Shown piece by piece: positions 8,519-16,917 of a DNA stretch of 64,000 nt. The notes under the pieces were generated by a model that was not told the DNA's origin, did no database searches, and saw only the letters and a program-made list of their open reading frames with translations. Position numbers and translations under genes: made by a program. The stretch's first letter is position 1, and each line of letters opens with the position of its first letter. Source of the stretch: Sinorhizobium fredii NGR234 (GTDB taxonomy: Bacteria > Pseudomonadota > Alphaproteobacteria > Rhizobiales > Rhizobiaceae). The stretch lies in assembly GCF_000018545.1 (NCBI RefSeq), contig NC_012586.1, positions 682,001-746,000 of the forward strand, written 5' to 3'.

Positions 8519-9514
8519 ATGCCTATTATCAGAATACTTACTGAGCCTGAGCTCAGACAGATCATTCCGCTCGACGTCGATGCGGTTGAATGCACGGAAC
8601 GCGCGTTTCGCGCGCTGGCCGTCGACAATCAGGTGGAGATGCCGCCCATTCTGCGTCTGGATGTGCCTGAGAGCAGGGGCGAAGTCGATGTGAAAACCGC
8701 CTATATTCCAGGCTTGAGCGGTTTCGCGATCAAGATCAGTCCCGGTTTCTTTGACAATCCAAAGCTCGGCCTTCCGAGTACAAACGGGATGATGGTTTTG
8801 CTCTCAAGTCAAACCGGACTGGTTCAGGCACTCCTCCTGGACAATGGTTACCTGACCGACGTCAGGACAGCTGCCGCTGGTGCAGTCGCGGCAAAACACC
8901 TGTCGCGAAACGATGCTTCGATCGCAACCGTCTTCGGCGCCGGTGTTCAGGCGAGACTGCAACTCCAAGCGCTCAGTCTGGTGAGACCAATCCAGGAAGT
9001 CCGTATCTGGGCGCGTGATCACTCCAAGGCGGAGGCGCTCGTCGGACAGTTAAAGCTCGAGCACAGCGTGCGGGTTACTGCATTCGCCGATCCGAAGGAG
9101 GCAGTCGCGGGTTCCCATGTCATTGTGACAACGACACCCGCAGACCGGCCGATCCTGAATGCCTCTTGGCTTGAACCCGGGCAGCACGTGACAGCCATGG
9201 GCTCCGACGCTGAACATAAAAACGAGATCGATCCGATGGCGATTGCGCGCGCAGACATTTATGTGGCGGACAGCCTGAAACAGACGCGGAGGCTGGGGGA
9301 ACTTCATCATGCCATAGAGGCTGGGGTGGTTGCGAGCGACGCGGATTTTCCGGAACTCGGCCACATCATTGCAGGCGGGAAGGTCGGACGTACTCGCGAT
9401 GCGGACATCACAATAGCCGATCTTACCGGTACAGGTGTTCAGGACACCGCAATTGCCACGTTGGCCTTTCAGCGCGCCGAGGAACTTAAGACCGGCAAAA
9501 TGTTTGAGTGCTGA
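8519..9514 (+). CDS. eutC: EutC-like ornithine cyclodeaminase/mu-crystallin family protein
   Basis: A 331-residue NAD(P)-dependent protein of the ornithine cyclodeaminase family. The N-terminal half carries DNGYLTDVRTAAAGAVAAKH (substrate-binding Arg), and the Rossmann half has VFGAGVQARLQLQAL and ATPADRPIL. A GAGGTGGAG site precedes ATG 8519. Family members include ornithine cyclodeaminase, imine reductases such as iminosuccinate reductase (BhcD) and EutC. Pairing with an EutB-like dehydratase suggests that it reduces or processes the imine formed by that enzyme. The exact reaction is inference. Confidence 0.78.
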   Translation: MPIIRILTEPELRQIIPLDVDAVECTERAFRALAVDNQVEMPPILRLDVPESRGEVDVKTAYIPGLSGFAIKISPGFFDNPKLGLPSTNGMMVLLSSQTGLVQALLLDNGYLTDVRTAAAGAVAAKHLSRNDASIATVFGAGVQARLQLQALSLVRPIQEVRIWARDHSKAEALVGQLKLEHSVRVTAFADPKEAVAGSHVIVTTTPADRPILNASWLEPGQHVTAMGSDAEHKNEIDPMAIARADIYVADSLKQTRRLGELHHAIEAGVVASDADFPELGHIIAGGKVGRTRDADITIADLTGTGVQDTAIATLAFQRAEELKTGKMFEC

Positions 9515-9937
9515 GCCGGTTTGTGTCTTTGCGTCGCGCTCAGGTTCGGGCACCCGCCGACTGCGGGCTCAAAGGTGACCACAAAGATCGCAGCAAGGAA
9601 GCATCGTCGCTGCGGAAAATCGTGCAGCTGAACTCGCGACATCGTTAAAGTCTAATACCAAGGTGCGCTGATGCCGACCTATGAGACCGTTTGCTGGCGA
9701 GCAGGAGTGGCGAAGGCGATGTCGTGCATCGTCGAGCCGCTCGAAGCCCAGCGGGCGGAATCGACAACCCTGCGGGCCAGCTTGCGGCGGCCCTCGGACT
9801 GCGTCGCGCCCTCGGTCCGATCAAGACATCACTCCTTCGGACGCGGCGCAGTCATGAGGCTATGACGACGCAGGGGCTGTTCGGTGCGTCAGTGGCGTTT
9901 GTTATTCTGACGATCAATTGTGGATTGGGGACGCCTC
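9515..9937. other. Intergenic region between eutC-like gene and ltaE, no gene seen
   Basis: This stretch of 423 bases separates two convergent genes. Short open frames exist in it, for example plus strand 9671-9865, but their codon use and residue composition (Arg/Ser-rich) look like chance readings of GC-rich DNA and I recognise no motif. I also see no clear hairpin with a T-tract. Confidence 0.5.
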
Positions 9938-10972
9938 TCACGTCCGGCTCTCAGTGATGTCGCGCACTGCCGCGATGGCCTCGTCGACAGCGGCACGGTT
10001 CACATCGAGATGGGTGACCCAGCGCATTCGCCCACCGGGCCAGAAACTCGCCGCGATGCCGAGCTCGCGTAGCGCCTCGGACAGCCGGGTCGCCAGATCG
10101 GGCGCGAGCTCGACAAAGACCACGTTGGACTGCGGCGGGGTCACCTTCATCCCCTCGATTCCCGCAAATGCTTGCGCAAGCACCTGAGCATTGGCGTGGT
10201 CCTCGACCAGCCGGTCGACATGATGGTCGAGGGCGTACAGCCCCGCCGCTGCAATTATTCCTGCCTGCCGCATCCCTCCGCCGAGCATCTTGCGCCAACG
10301 GCGCGCGCGCGCGAGCAAGGGGGCATCCCCGACCAGCACCGATCCGAGCGGCGCACCGAGTCCCTTCGACAGGCACAGCGACACGGTGTCGTAGCCATCG
10401 GCCAGGCACCCGACGTCAACGCCGAGCGCCGCGGCCGCGTTGAACAGCCGCGCACCGTCGAGATGGGTGGCGAGCTTCCGCTCCCGCGCGAAGTCGGCAA
10501 CCTCGGCCAGATGATCGCGCCGCAGGACCCGTCCGGCGAATGTGTTCTCGATGGTTACCAGTCGCGTGATCGCAAAATGCGGATCGTCGTCCTTCACCGC
10601 GGCGTGAAGGTCCTCGAGGGGGATCGTGCCGTCGGTGCGCACCGGCAAGGGCTGCGGCTGGACCGAGCCCAGCACCGCAGCGCCTCCGGCTTCCCACAGA
10701 TAGGCATGAGCGCCGGTTGCGCAGAGAAATTCCTCGCCGCGCTGGCAATGGCTCATGATCGCAGCGAGATTGGACATGGTGCCGGTTGGCACGAACAGTC
10801 CCGCTTCCTTGCCGAGCAGTGAGGCAAGTCGGGCCTCGAGCGCCTTGACCGTGGGGTCGTCGCCCAGGACATCGTCGCCCACCTCGGCGGCAGCCATCGC
10901 CGCACGCATGCCAAGGGTCGGACGAGTGACCGTATCGGAACGGAAATCAAGGCGGATGACAGGGGTTTGCAT
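9938..10972 (-). CDS. ltaE: Low-specificity L-threonine aldolase
   Basis: A 344-residue fold-type I PLP aldolase that cleaves L-threonine or L-allo-threonine to glycine and acetaldehyde. It begins RLDFRSDTVTRPTLGMRAAM, a signature of the family, then GDDVLGDDPTVKALEARLA. It carries THLDGARLFNAAAALG (PLP-ring Asp) and CLSKGLGAPLGS (Schiff-base Lys). I chose ATG 10972 because the conserved sequence starts a few residues later; the frame upstream to 11257 is not family-like. It stands alone on the minus strand, convergent to the eutC-like gene and divergent from an aldehyde dehydrogenase that could oxidise the aldehyde product, though that dehydrogenase resembles semialdehyde enzymes more. Confidence 0.92.
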   Translation of the reverse strand: MQTPVIRLDFRSDTVTRPTLGMRAAMAAAEVGDDVLGDDPTVKALEARLASLLGKEAGLFVPTGTMSNLAAIMSHCQRGEEFLCATGAHAYLWEAGGAAVLGSVQPQPLPVRTDGTIPLEDLHAAVKDDDPHFAITRLVTIENTFAGRVLRRDHLAEVADFARERKLATHLDGARLFNAAAALGVDVGCLADGYDTVSLCLSKGLGAPLGSVLVGDAPLLARARRWRKMLGGGMRQAGIIAAAGLYALDHHVDRLVEDHANAQVLAQAFAGIEGMKVTPPQSNVVFVELAPDLATRLSEALRELGIAASFWPGGRMRWVTHLDVNRAAVDEAIAAVRDITESRT

Positions 10973-11254
10973 AGTCCATATCCATCGTTGCGGCTGCCTG
11001 GTGATACACCCAAGCGACCGCACCGGACTATCGAATTTTGCTGACGGCTTTTGGTGATGCAGGGTCACCAATACGGCGATCAGTATTTCCTCGATTGATG
11101 AGTGTCGCGACGGATTATTGTGACCGAGAACCGGTACCAAGGCGCATTGATCAGCACCAGAGAGCGGCGGGGAAGTTAAAAGCGGCCGCTTCGAGATCGT
11201 TTTGCGCGTAGTGGCGTTAGTCGAAGAACCTGGTGCTTCGGGGGGGAGCGCGTT

Positions 11255-11463
11255 CATGAGCGTCGCAAATTATTTCCGCAACCAATTTGATCTATGTTGA
11301 CACCAATTCGAAAACCAATCTTATATTGATCGCGTGTCGAACCTGATTGGTAGCGAAGGTGCTGAACGTGAAGCCAACTCCCGCGCAAAAAACAACCCCG
11401 CTTGTCTCTCCCGCCTCGGCTGCAGTAGTCCGCGATGCTCCTACGCGACTGTTCATCGGCGGC
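11255..11463 (+). repeat. Repeat copy A: divergent promoter plus dehydrogenase start (pair of 62830-63040)
   Basis: About 200 bases here match 62830-63040 with scattered substitutions. The shared part starts at a leftward ATG (CAT at 11255-11257). It then covers a conserved block with several ACCAAT/ATTGGT half-sites, a TTGACA (11297-11302) and TATATT (11322-11327) promoter pair, and about 32 codons of the aldehyde dehydrogenase start, aligned without net frameshift. In this copy the rightward dehydrogenase is intact, but the leftward regulator gene found beside copy B is gone immediately after its start codon. The repeated ACCAAT motifs are candidate operator half-sites for the GntR protein at 62164-62832. 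Confidence 0.8.
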
Positions 11464-12864
11464 CAATGGGTTTCTGCAAAAGAAGACCGCACCTTTGAAG
11501 TGGTCGACCCCGCGACCGGAGATGTGATCGCCACCGTTTCCGATGGCGATATCGCCGATGGAATATCCGCGGTCGATGCAGCGGAAAAGGCCGCAGCGGC
11601 TTGGAAGGCGACCTCGCCGCGGCGTCGCTCGGACGTTTTGATGAAGTGTTTTCACCTTGTGCTCGAACAGGCTGAATGGCTGGCACAACTGATCACCGTG
11701 GAAAACGGCAAGGCACTCGCGGACGCCAGGTCGGAGGTCGCCTATGCCGCCGAATTTTTCCGCTGGTACGCGGAAGAAGCTGTACGGGCGCCGGGCGAAT
11801 TCGGACCTGCGCCCTCCGGCGCCAACCATATCATCGTCAACCATGAGCCGATTGGTATCGCCGTATTGGTGACACCCTGGAACTTCCCCGCGGCAATGGC
11901 GACCCGAAAGATGGCACCCGCACTGGCCGCGGGCTGCACGTGCATCCTGAAGCCCGCAGCGGAGACCCCGCTGACGGCGCTGGCGATCGGCGAGATCATG
12001 CGTCAGGCCGGCGTTCCGGCCGGAGTGGTCAACATCGTGACAACGCGGAAGGCCGGCCCCGTGGTCAGCGCCATGCTGCATGACAAGCGGGTACGGAAAC
12101 TGTCGTTTACCGGCTCGACAGGCGTCGGCCGGACATTGCTGCGCGAGGCTGCGGACCAGGTCGTCAGTTGTTCCATGGAACTCGGCGGCAATGCGCCCTT
12201 CGTTGTGTTCGACGATGCCGACCTCGAGACGGCTGTCGCCGGAGCAATGGTTGCCAAGATGCGCAACGGCGGCGAGGCATGCACTGCTGCGAACCGCTTC
12301 TATGTCCAGAAGGGGATTCTGGCGGACTTCACGCGGCGGTTCGCGGAAGAGATGGCCGTACTCAATGTCGGACCAGGGCTGGCTCCGGACACGCAACTCG
12401 GGCCACTGATCACCGAGGCCGCGGTCGCCAAGGTGGAACGCCTGGTGGACGACGCCATTGCCAAGGGAGCCCGCCTGATCACGGGTGGCAGCAGGTTGAA
12501 CGGCGATGGATTCTATTATCTGCCTACCGTACTGGCAAACGTTTCTCCCGATGCCGAGATCCTTCGCGAAGAAATCTTCGGGCCGGTTGCGCCAGTCATT
12601 GCATTTGAAACCGAGGACGAGGTCGTCCAGATGGCCAACGACACCGAATACGGGCTGGTGTCCTATGTGTTCAGCAGTGACCTCAAACGTGCGCTTTCGG
12701 TCGCCGGACGGTTGGAAAGCGGCATGGTCGGAATCAACCGAGGCGTCGTCTCCGACGCTGCCGCGCCGTTTGGCGGCATGAAGCAGAGCGGCCTCGGCCG
12801 CGAGGGAAGCCACCACGGCATGCTCGAATATCTCGAAACGAAATACATCGCCGCAAGCTGGTAG
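11368..12864 (+). CDS. Succinate-semialdehyde-type NAD(P)+ aldehyde dehydrogenase
   Basis: A 498-residue ALDH-superfamily enzyme that oxidises an aldehyde, most likely a small semialdehyde, to the acid. Seen: LFIGGQWVSAKEDRTFEVVD N-terminus, cofactor region TPWNFPAAMATRK, FTGSTGVGR, general-base Glu in MELGGNAPFVVFDDADLE, catalytic Cys in NGGEACTAANRFYVQ, and EIFGPVAPV. The Cys motif G-G-E-A-C differs slightly from the usual G-Q-x-C. The likely start is GTG 11368, eight bases after GAAGG; TTG 11347 is possible in frame. Its promoter and first codons are duplicated at 62.9 kb next to a GntR gene. A cupin follows at 12997. Confidence 0.87.
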   Translation: MKPTPAQKTTPLVSPASAAVVRDAPTRLFIGGQWVSAKEDRTFEVVDPATGDVIATVSDGDIADGISAVDAAEKAAAAWKATSPRRRSDVLMKCFHLVLEQAEWLAQLITVENGKALADARSEVAYAAEFFRWYAEEAVRAPGEFGPAPSGANHIIVNHEPIGIAVLVTPWNFPAAMATRKMAPALAAGCTCILKPAAETPLTALAIGEIMRQAGVPAGVVNIVTTRKAGPVVSAMLHDKRVRKLSFTGSTGVGRTLLREAADQVVSCSMELGGNAPFVVFDDADLETAVAGAMVAKMRNGGEACTAANRFYVQKGILADFTRRFAEEMAVLNVGPGLAPDTQLGPLITEAAVAKVERLVDDAIAKGARLITGGSRLNGDGFYYLPTVLANVSPDAEILREEIFGPVAPVIAFETEDEVVQMANDTEYGLVSYVFSSDLKRALSVAGRLESGMVGINRGVVSDAAAPFGGMKQSGLGREGSHHGMLEYLETKYIAASW

Positions 12865-12996
12865 GCACCCGGCGATTCTGACCGCTTCCTCTACCGTTTA
12901 TTTGACAATCCCGTACCGAGGTCGGGGCCGACTCGCGTCCGTCTTGTCTGTCGATGACGCGGATTTGCTTTCACTCGGGTGAAAATGGAGAACCAG

Positions 12997-13350
12997 ATGT
13001 CACTACTCAAATCGATCGACCCGAATCCTTCCTTCGAACCGAAGCACGCGACGCCCGCGCCGGATCGCCTTATTGCCGGGGCACCCGCCTTCAAAACCTG
13101 GGCGCAGGACAGCGACAAAGAGGGCAAGGTGAATACCGGCGTCTGGGAGGCCACTCCCGGCGAGACGCACTCCATCAAGGGCGAGACCTTTGAGTTCTGC
13201 CATATCCTGCAGGGAGTGGTGGAGCTGACAGAGAACGGTAAGGAGCCGGTCATTTATCGCGCCGGCGACAGCTTCGTGATGAAACCCGGTTATGTCGGGG
13301 TCTGGAAAACGATCGAGACGGTACGGAAAATCTACGTCACCGTCACTTGA
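12997..13350 (+). CDS. Small cupin-domain protein, paralogue 2
   Basis: A 117-residue cupin starting MSLLKSIDPNPSFEPKH, with TGVWEATPGETHSIKGETFE, FCHILQGVVELTENGKEPV and AGDSFVMKPGYVGVWKTIE. It is nearly the same protein as the minus-strand gene at 14649-15002, and the leader (TCACTCGGGTGAAAATGGAG versus TCACTCAGGTAAAAAACGGAG) is also shared, so the two are a recent inverted duplication. ATG 12997 has GGAGAACC in front; GTG 12979 would add six residues. It lies 133 bases downstream of the aldehyde dehydrogenase. Role unknown; cupins of this size commonly bind a metal and a small acid. Confidence 0.9.
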   Translation: MSLLKSIDPNPSFEPKHATPAPDRLIAGAPAFKTWAQDSDKEGKVNTGVWEATPGETHSIKGETFEFCHILQGVVELTENGKEPVIYRAGDSFVMKPGYVGVWKTIETVRKIYVTVT

Positions 13351-13519
13351 TCGTTGCCGCCGAGCGCCTGCCTTCTATTTCTAAGGCGAGGACGGAGGGA
13401 CCTGGCAGGGGAGGCCCGCCGGTCGGCAATGCCCAAAACGGGCTGGGCGGATTATTCGCCCCAGCGTCTACTAAACCCAGTCCCGTGCTTCCAAGCAGTA
13501 TGCCCTGGAGATATTCAGG

Positions 13520-14368
13520 TCAGCCAAGAGCCTGGCTGGCCAGGACGAAAGTTCGGACCTCCGGCGTTTGCGGCACGCCGGTAGCGCCTCGAGCCATCGC
13601 AACCACGCCGCCATCGTGAGGCAGCCCCCAACCTTCGAGCAAGGACGAAAGGCCGCTCTGTTCAGGGATGTCGATGCGCACGAAACGGCCTTCCTTACTG
13701 GAGAGGATGAAGGCGATCAAATCCCGCGCCTGTTCGGCGTTCTCTGCCACGACCGGCCCGACGACTTCGCCGATCCCGAAAGGCCGCGTGGCCGCGAAGG
13801 CGACGATATTGTCACCGTTGCGGACAACGGCGAACGGTCCCTCCTTCGCCAGCGCATCGTGGAGGGGGCCCCGATCGGCGCCAAAGGCCGTACGATCGAG
13901 CGCTTTGATTGCCGACAGGGCGTCGTCGGGCGCGATCCATCCGACATTTTCAGGTGTATCGACCCGACCCACAACACCCTGATGGCGAAGGATTTCATGC
14001 GTCGCAACGAACCCCAGCTTCTCGTAAAGAGGTAAGCCGTCACTCGTCGCCGTCAAACGGCATTCCCGATCCCCGGCGAGTTCGATCACGGCGGTGGTCA
14101 ATTGTCGTCCCAGTCCCTGGCCACGCTGGCTTTCGTCGACAATAATCATGTTGATGGCTGAACAGGTGCTGCTGAAGGGGGTCATCAGCGCCGTGCCCAC
14201 CACACGGTCACCCGCGAGCGCAACGCGTCCCTCGCTTATCGACCAAATCATTTTCCAGTCTTCTCTCCTGTGCGCCCAGCCCGCTGCCCGCGACAGCGCC
14301 AGTGCACCATCCAGATGGTGAGCCTCGAAAGGCGCGATAGTGACCGTTTCCGTTTGCATGGGTTTATC
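13520..14368 (-). CDS. GNAT family N-acetyltransferase, two-domain
   Basis: A protein of about 282 residues. The N-terminal GNAT domain shows MIIVDESQRGQGLGRQLTTA, the acetyl-CoA pyrophosphate loop (Q-x-x-G-x-G/A), then LTATSDGLPLYEKLGF. The C-terminal half resembles a second GNAT-like domain (RNGDNIVAFAATRPFGIGE). I favour ATG 14368, preceded by GAGGCC; GTG 14392 and ATG 14359 are alternatives. Substrate unknown. It is the last gene of the minus-strand operon 18095-13520 and is flanked on both sides by near-identical cupin genes in opposite orientation. Confidence 0.85.
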   Translation of the reverse strand, partial: DKPMQTETVTIAPFEAHHLDGALALSRAAGWAHRREDWKMIWSISEGRVALAGDRVVGTALMTPFSSTCSAINMIIVDESQRGQGLGRQLTTAVIELAGDRECRLTATSDGLPLYEKLGFVATHEILRHQGVVGRVDTPENVGWIAPDDALSAIKALDRTAFGADRGPLHDALAKEGPFAVVRNGDNIVAFAATRPFGIGEVVGPVVAENAEQARDLIAFILSSKEGRFVRIDIPEQSGLSSLLEGWGLPHDGGVVAMARGATGVPQTPEVRTFVLASQALG

Positions 14369-14648
14369 CATTTCGTTGGCCTCTAAGCTCACCTCGGCGG
14401 GTTGTCGCGATACGGGTGAAATATTGAAGTTTCAGGCTGTACCCGCGACGACAGCGATGGGCGAACCCTTCTTCGAAGGGGCTTCCGCTGCAAGCGCGAG
14501 CCGGGGTTGGAAGTCGGCATGGGCGGATAGACCGCCCATCCAATTTCGGGATGAAGCCGATCGAAAGGCCCTGCCTGCCGGATCGGTCCGTTCCCACCCT
14601 GAAATCAGGAGACAATGCACCTCGAAACGGCATCGCTCCTTCGAGTGA

Positions 14649-15002
14649 TCAGGTGACTGTGACGAAGATTTTCCGCACCGTCTCGATCGTTTTCCAGACT
14701 CCGACATAGCCGGGTTTCATGACAAAACTGTCGCCCGCGCGATAAATGACCGGCTCCTTACCCTTCTCGGTCAATTCGATCACGCCATGGACAATATGGC
14801 AGAACTCAAACGTTTCGCCTTTGATGGAGTGCGTCTCGCCCGGGGTCGCCTCGAAAACACCGGTATTGACTCTGCCCTCCTTGGCGGTGTCCTGCAACCA
14901 GGTCTTGAAAGCGGGGCTGCCGGCGATCAGGCGATCCGGCTCGGCAGTCCTATGCTTTGGTTCAAACGATGGATTCGGGTCGATGGTTTTCAGTAGTGAC
15001 AT
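14649..15002 (-). CDS. Small cupin-domain protein, paralogue 3
   Basis: A 117-residue cupin beginning MSLLKTIDPNPSFEPKH and ending ETVRKIFVTVT, differing from the 12997-13350 product at only some twenty positions by eye. GGAGAACC precedes the start exactly as in that paralogue. It sits downstream of the FAD oxidoreductase gene with 137 bases between, and upstream of the GNAT gene. The conserved GETFEFCHI motif keeps Glu and His candidate metal ligands. Confidence 0.9.
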   Translation of the reverse strand: MSLLKTIDPNPSFEPKHRTAEPDRLIAGSPAFKTWLQDTAKEGRVNTGVFEATPGETHSIKGETFEFCHIVHGVIELTEKGKEPVIYRAGDSFVMKPGYVGVWKTIETVRKIFVTVT

Positions 15003-15139
15003 CTGGTTCTCCGTTTTTTACCTGAGTGAAAGTGATATCCGCGAATTGGCCCGCGTCGCGGGGGAACTGGGGACGCATCGGGGCTCCTCGCCCAGGCGAA
15101 ACCTGTTGCGCCGACCTCACACGAGCTTCATCCACACCA

Positions 15140-16462
15140 TCAGATTCCGCCCACCTTGATTCTGGAGCCGTCAAAGAAGCGCGACAGCCGGAAGGGCGCG
15201 GGGTCGACACAGGGTGTATCATTGGCAACCAGGTCGGCTGCCAGACGGCCGATGCCCGGCCCGAGCCCGAAGCCGTGGCCGGAACCGCCCGCGGCCAGGT
15301 AAAGGCCTTTCACACCATCGGCCTGCGAGATGACCGGTACCGCGTCCGGCGTACAATCCACATAGCCTCCCCAACTGTCGGCGACTTCGATGCCCGTTAG
15401 TGCAGGGAACTGGTTTGTGACACCTTTCAGAATAGCCGCGATCGTGCGGCGGCTCGGCGCCGGGTCAAGAACGCGCATCCGCTCGAACGGCGACGTCGTG
15501 TCGCTATTCCAGCTAGCGAATGCCTCCGGACCACGAAAGAAGGACCCGTTGATGCCTATTTGCACCGCTTTCAGACGCTTCATGAACATCGGCATGAACG
15601 AGCGGGCGTAGCGAAGGCCTTGTGGAGTGATATCCAATGTAGCCCTGCCGCTGATCGCAAGCGTGTAGCTGCCATCCAACCGGCGGGTCAACGCGCACTC
15701 CGGCGTATAGATCGCCTCACCCAGGTCCGTTGTGGGTCGGGTACGCAGCGCCGTCTGGCGCACGCTCGCCTGCGGGAACAGGACTCCGTACTGGTGACAA
15801 AACATCGACGTCCAGGCACCACCGGCGCAAAGAACGGCTTGCGTCCGGATGGTCCCCTTTTCCGTGATAACCCCCGCCACCGCTCCATTGACCATATCGA
15901 GGCCTCGGGCAGCGCATTCCTGGTGGATCGTCGCCCCAAATTTGCGAGCGCCGTTCGCGATCGTCGGCGCGGCGATCGCGGGCTCGGCCTTGCCGTCATT
16001 GATCGAATGGACCCCGCCAAGCCATTGGCGGCCTTTCGCCGGAATTGCGGCAGCCGCTTCCCTGGCGCTCAGCATCTTCGTATTGACGTTGAACGGGCGG
16101 GCCGTCTCACGCCATGCTTCCCATTCCGCCAGCTGCTTCGGATTGTCCGTGGCGTAAAGCAGACCGCATCGGCGGAAGCCGACGTCGTCACCGATCTTCG
16201 CCGCGAACTCATCCCAAGCTTGCAACGCGATGCCTGAGAGCGGCAACTCGCGCGCATCCCGCATCTGCCGCCGGCACCAACCAAAGTTGCGGCTCGACTG
16301 CTCGCAGCCGACATGGCCTTTTTCGACCAGAGCGACGGACAGCCCCCGCTCTGCGAGAAAGAAAGCTGCCGTTGCACCGACGATGCCGCCGCCGATGACG
16401 ACGACATCCGCCTGGGCGGGAAGCTTTGGATCGTTCTGTATGCGTTTGACGATTGGAGACAT
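15140..16462 (-). CDS. FAD-dependent amino-acid oxidoreductase (DAO family)
   Basis: A 440-residue flavoenzyme. The FAD-binding dinucleotide motif is VVVIGGGIVGATAAFFLAER near residues 18-37, followed by VALVEKGHVGCEQSSRNFGW, the region where DAO enzymes hold the isoalloxazine. It ends with GGSGHGFGLGPGIGRLAADL. The start is ATG 16462, just before the conserved region. It is a full-length paralogue of the truncated gene at 2-676. In the operon it follows a D-threonine-aldolase/D-serine-dehydratase-type gene and a RidA gene, so it probably oxidises a D- or hydroxy-amino acid to an imino acid that RidA then hydrolyses. Substrate not determinable. Confidence 0.88.
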   Translation of the reverse strand: MSPIVKRIQNDPKLPAQADVVVIGGGIVGATAAFFLAERGLSVALVEKGHVGCEQSSRNFGWCRRQMRDARELPLSGIALQAWDEFAAKIGDDVGFRRCGLLYATDNPKQLAEWEAWRETARPFNVNTKMLSAREAAAAIPAKGRQWLGGVHSINDGKAEPAIAAPTIANGARKFGATIHQECAARGLDMVNGAVAGVITEKGTIRTQAVLCAGGAWTSMFCHQYGVLFPQASVRQTALRTRPTTDLGEAIYTPECALTRRLDGSYTLAISGRATLDITPQGLRYARSFMPMFMKRLKAVQIGINGSFFRGPEAFASWNSDTTSPFERMRVLDPAPSRRTIAAILKGVTNQFPALTGIEVADSWGGYVDCTPDAVPVISQADGVKGLYLAAGGSGHGFGLGPGIGRLAADLVANDTPCVDPAPFRLSRFFDGSRIKVGGI

Positions 16463-16491
16463 GGGGGCTGACCTGAACTTTGGCGGCCGAT

Positions 16492-16917
16492 CTAAACGGC
16501 ACTGTTTCCTGCCCCTCCGGCAGGAGCATCTGAGGCAATGACGGCTATCGCATCGACTTCGACGAGATATCCATAGTGCAGTTCCGGCACCGGAACGACG
16601 GTGCGAGCCGGGCGGGAATCCCCTAGTCGCGCCGAATAAACCTGGTTGAAGCGGGGCCAATTGGCCACGCCGACGATGTAGGCGGTCACCCTGACGAGAT
16701 CGGCCGGGGTTCCGCCTGCGGCTTCAAGGATCGCCAGCAGGTTGTCGAGGGCCTGTACCGCCTGGGTCTCGAAGCTGTCGTCCGGCAGGGCTTCTCCACC
16801 CGGTCGGATCGGCAGCTGGCCCGAAATGTAGAGGTGCTGACCGACGAGCTTCGCTTGTGAGTAGTGGCCCGCCGGGCTTGGCGCTCGATCGGTATTCACT
16901 GTCATGGATTTGGGCAT
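16492..16917 (-). CDS. RidA/YjgF family enamine/imine deaminase
   Basis: A 141-residue RidA-type protein. Family landmarks are APSPAGHYSQAKLVGQHLYI, SGQLPIRPGG, NLLAILEAAGGTPADLVRVT and a late Arg in SRPARTVVPVPELHYG that binds the carboxylate of the imine substrate. GGAGG lies in front of ATG 16917, whose A is also the last base of the upstream gene's TGA, so translation is coupled. It should hydrolyse reactive 2-aminoacrylate or other imines released by the PLP lyase and flavoenzyme of the same operon. Confidence 0.9.
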   Translation of the reverse strand: MPKSMTVNTDRAPSPAGHYSQAKLVGQHLYISGQLPIRPGGEALPDDSFETQAVQALDNLLAILEAAGGTPADLVRVTAYIVGVANWPRFNQVYSARLGDSRPARTVVPVPELHYGYLVEVDAIAVIASDAPAGGAGNSAV

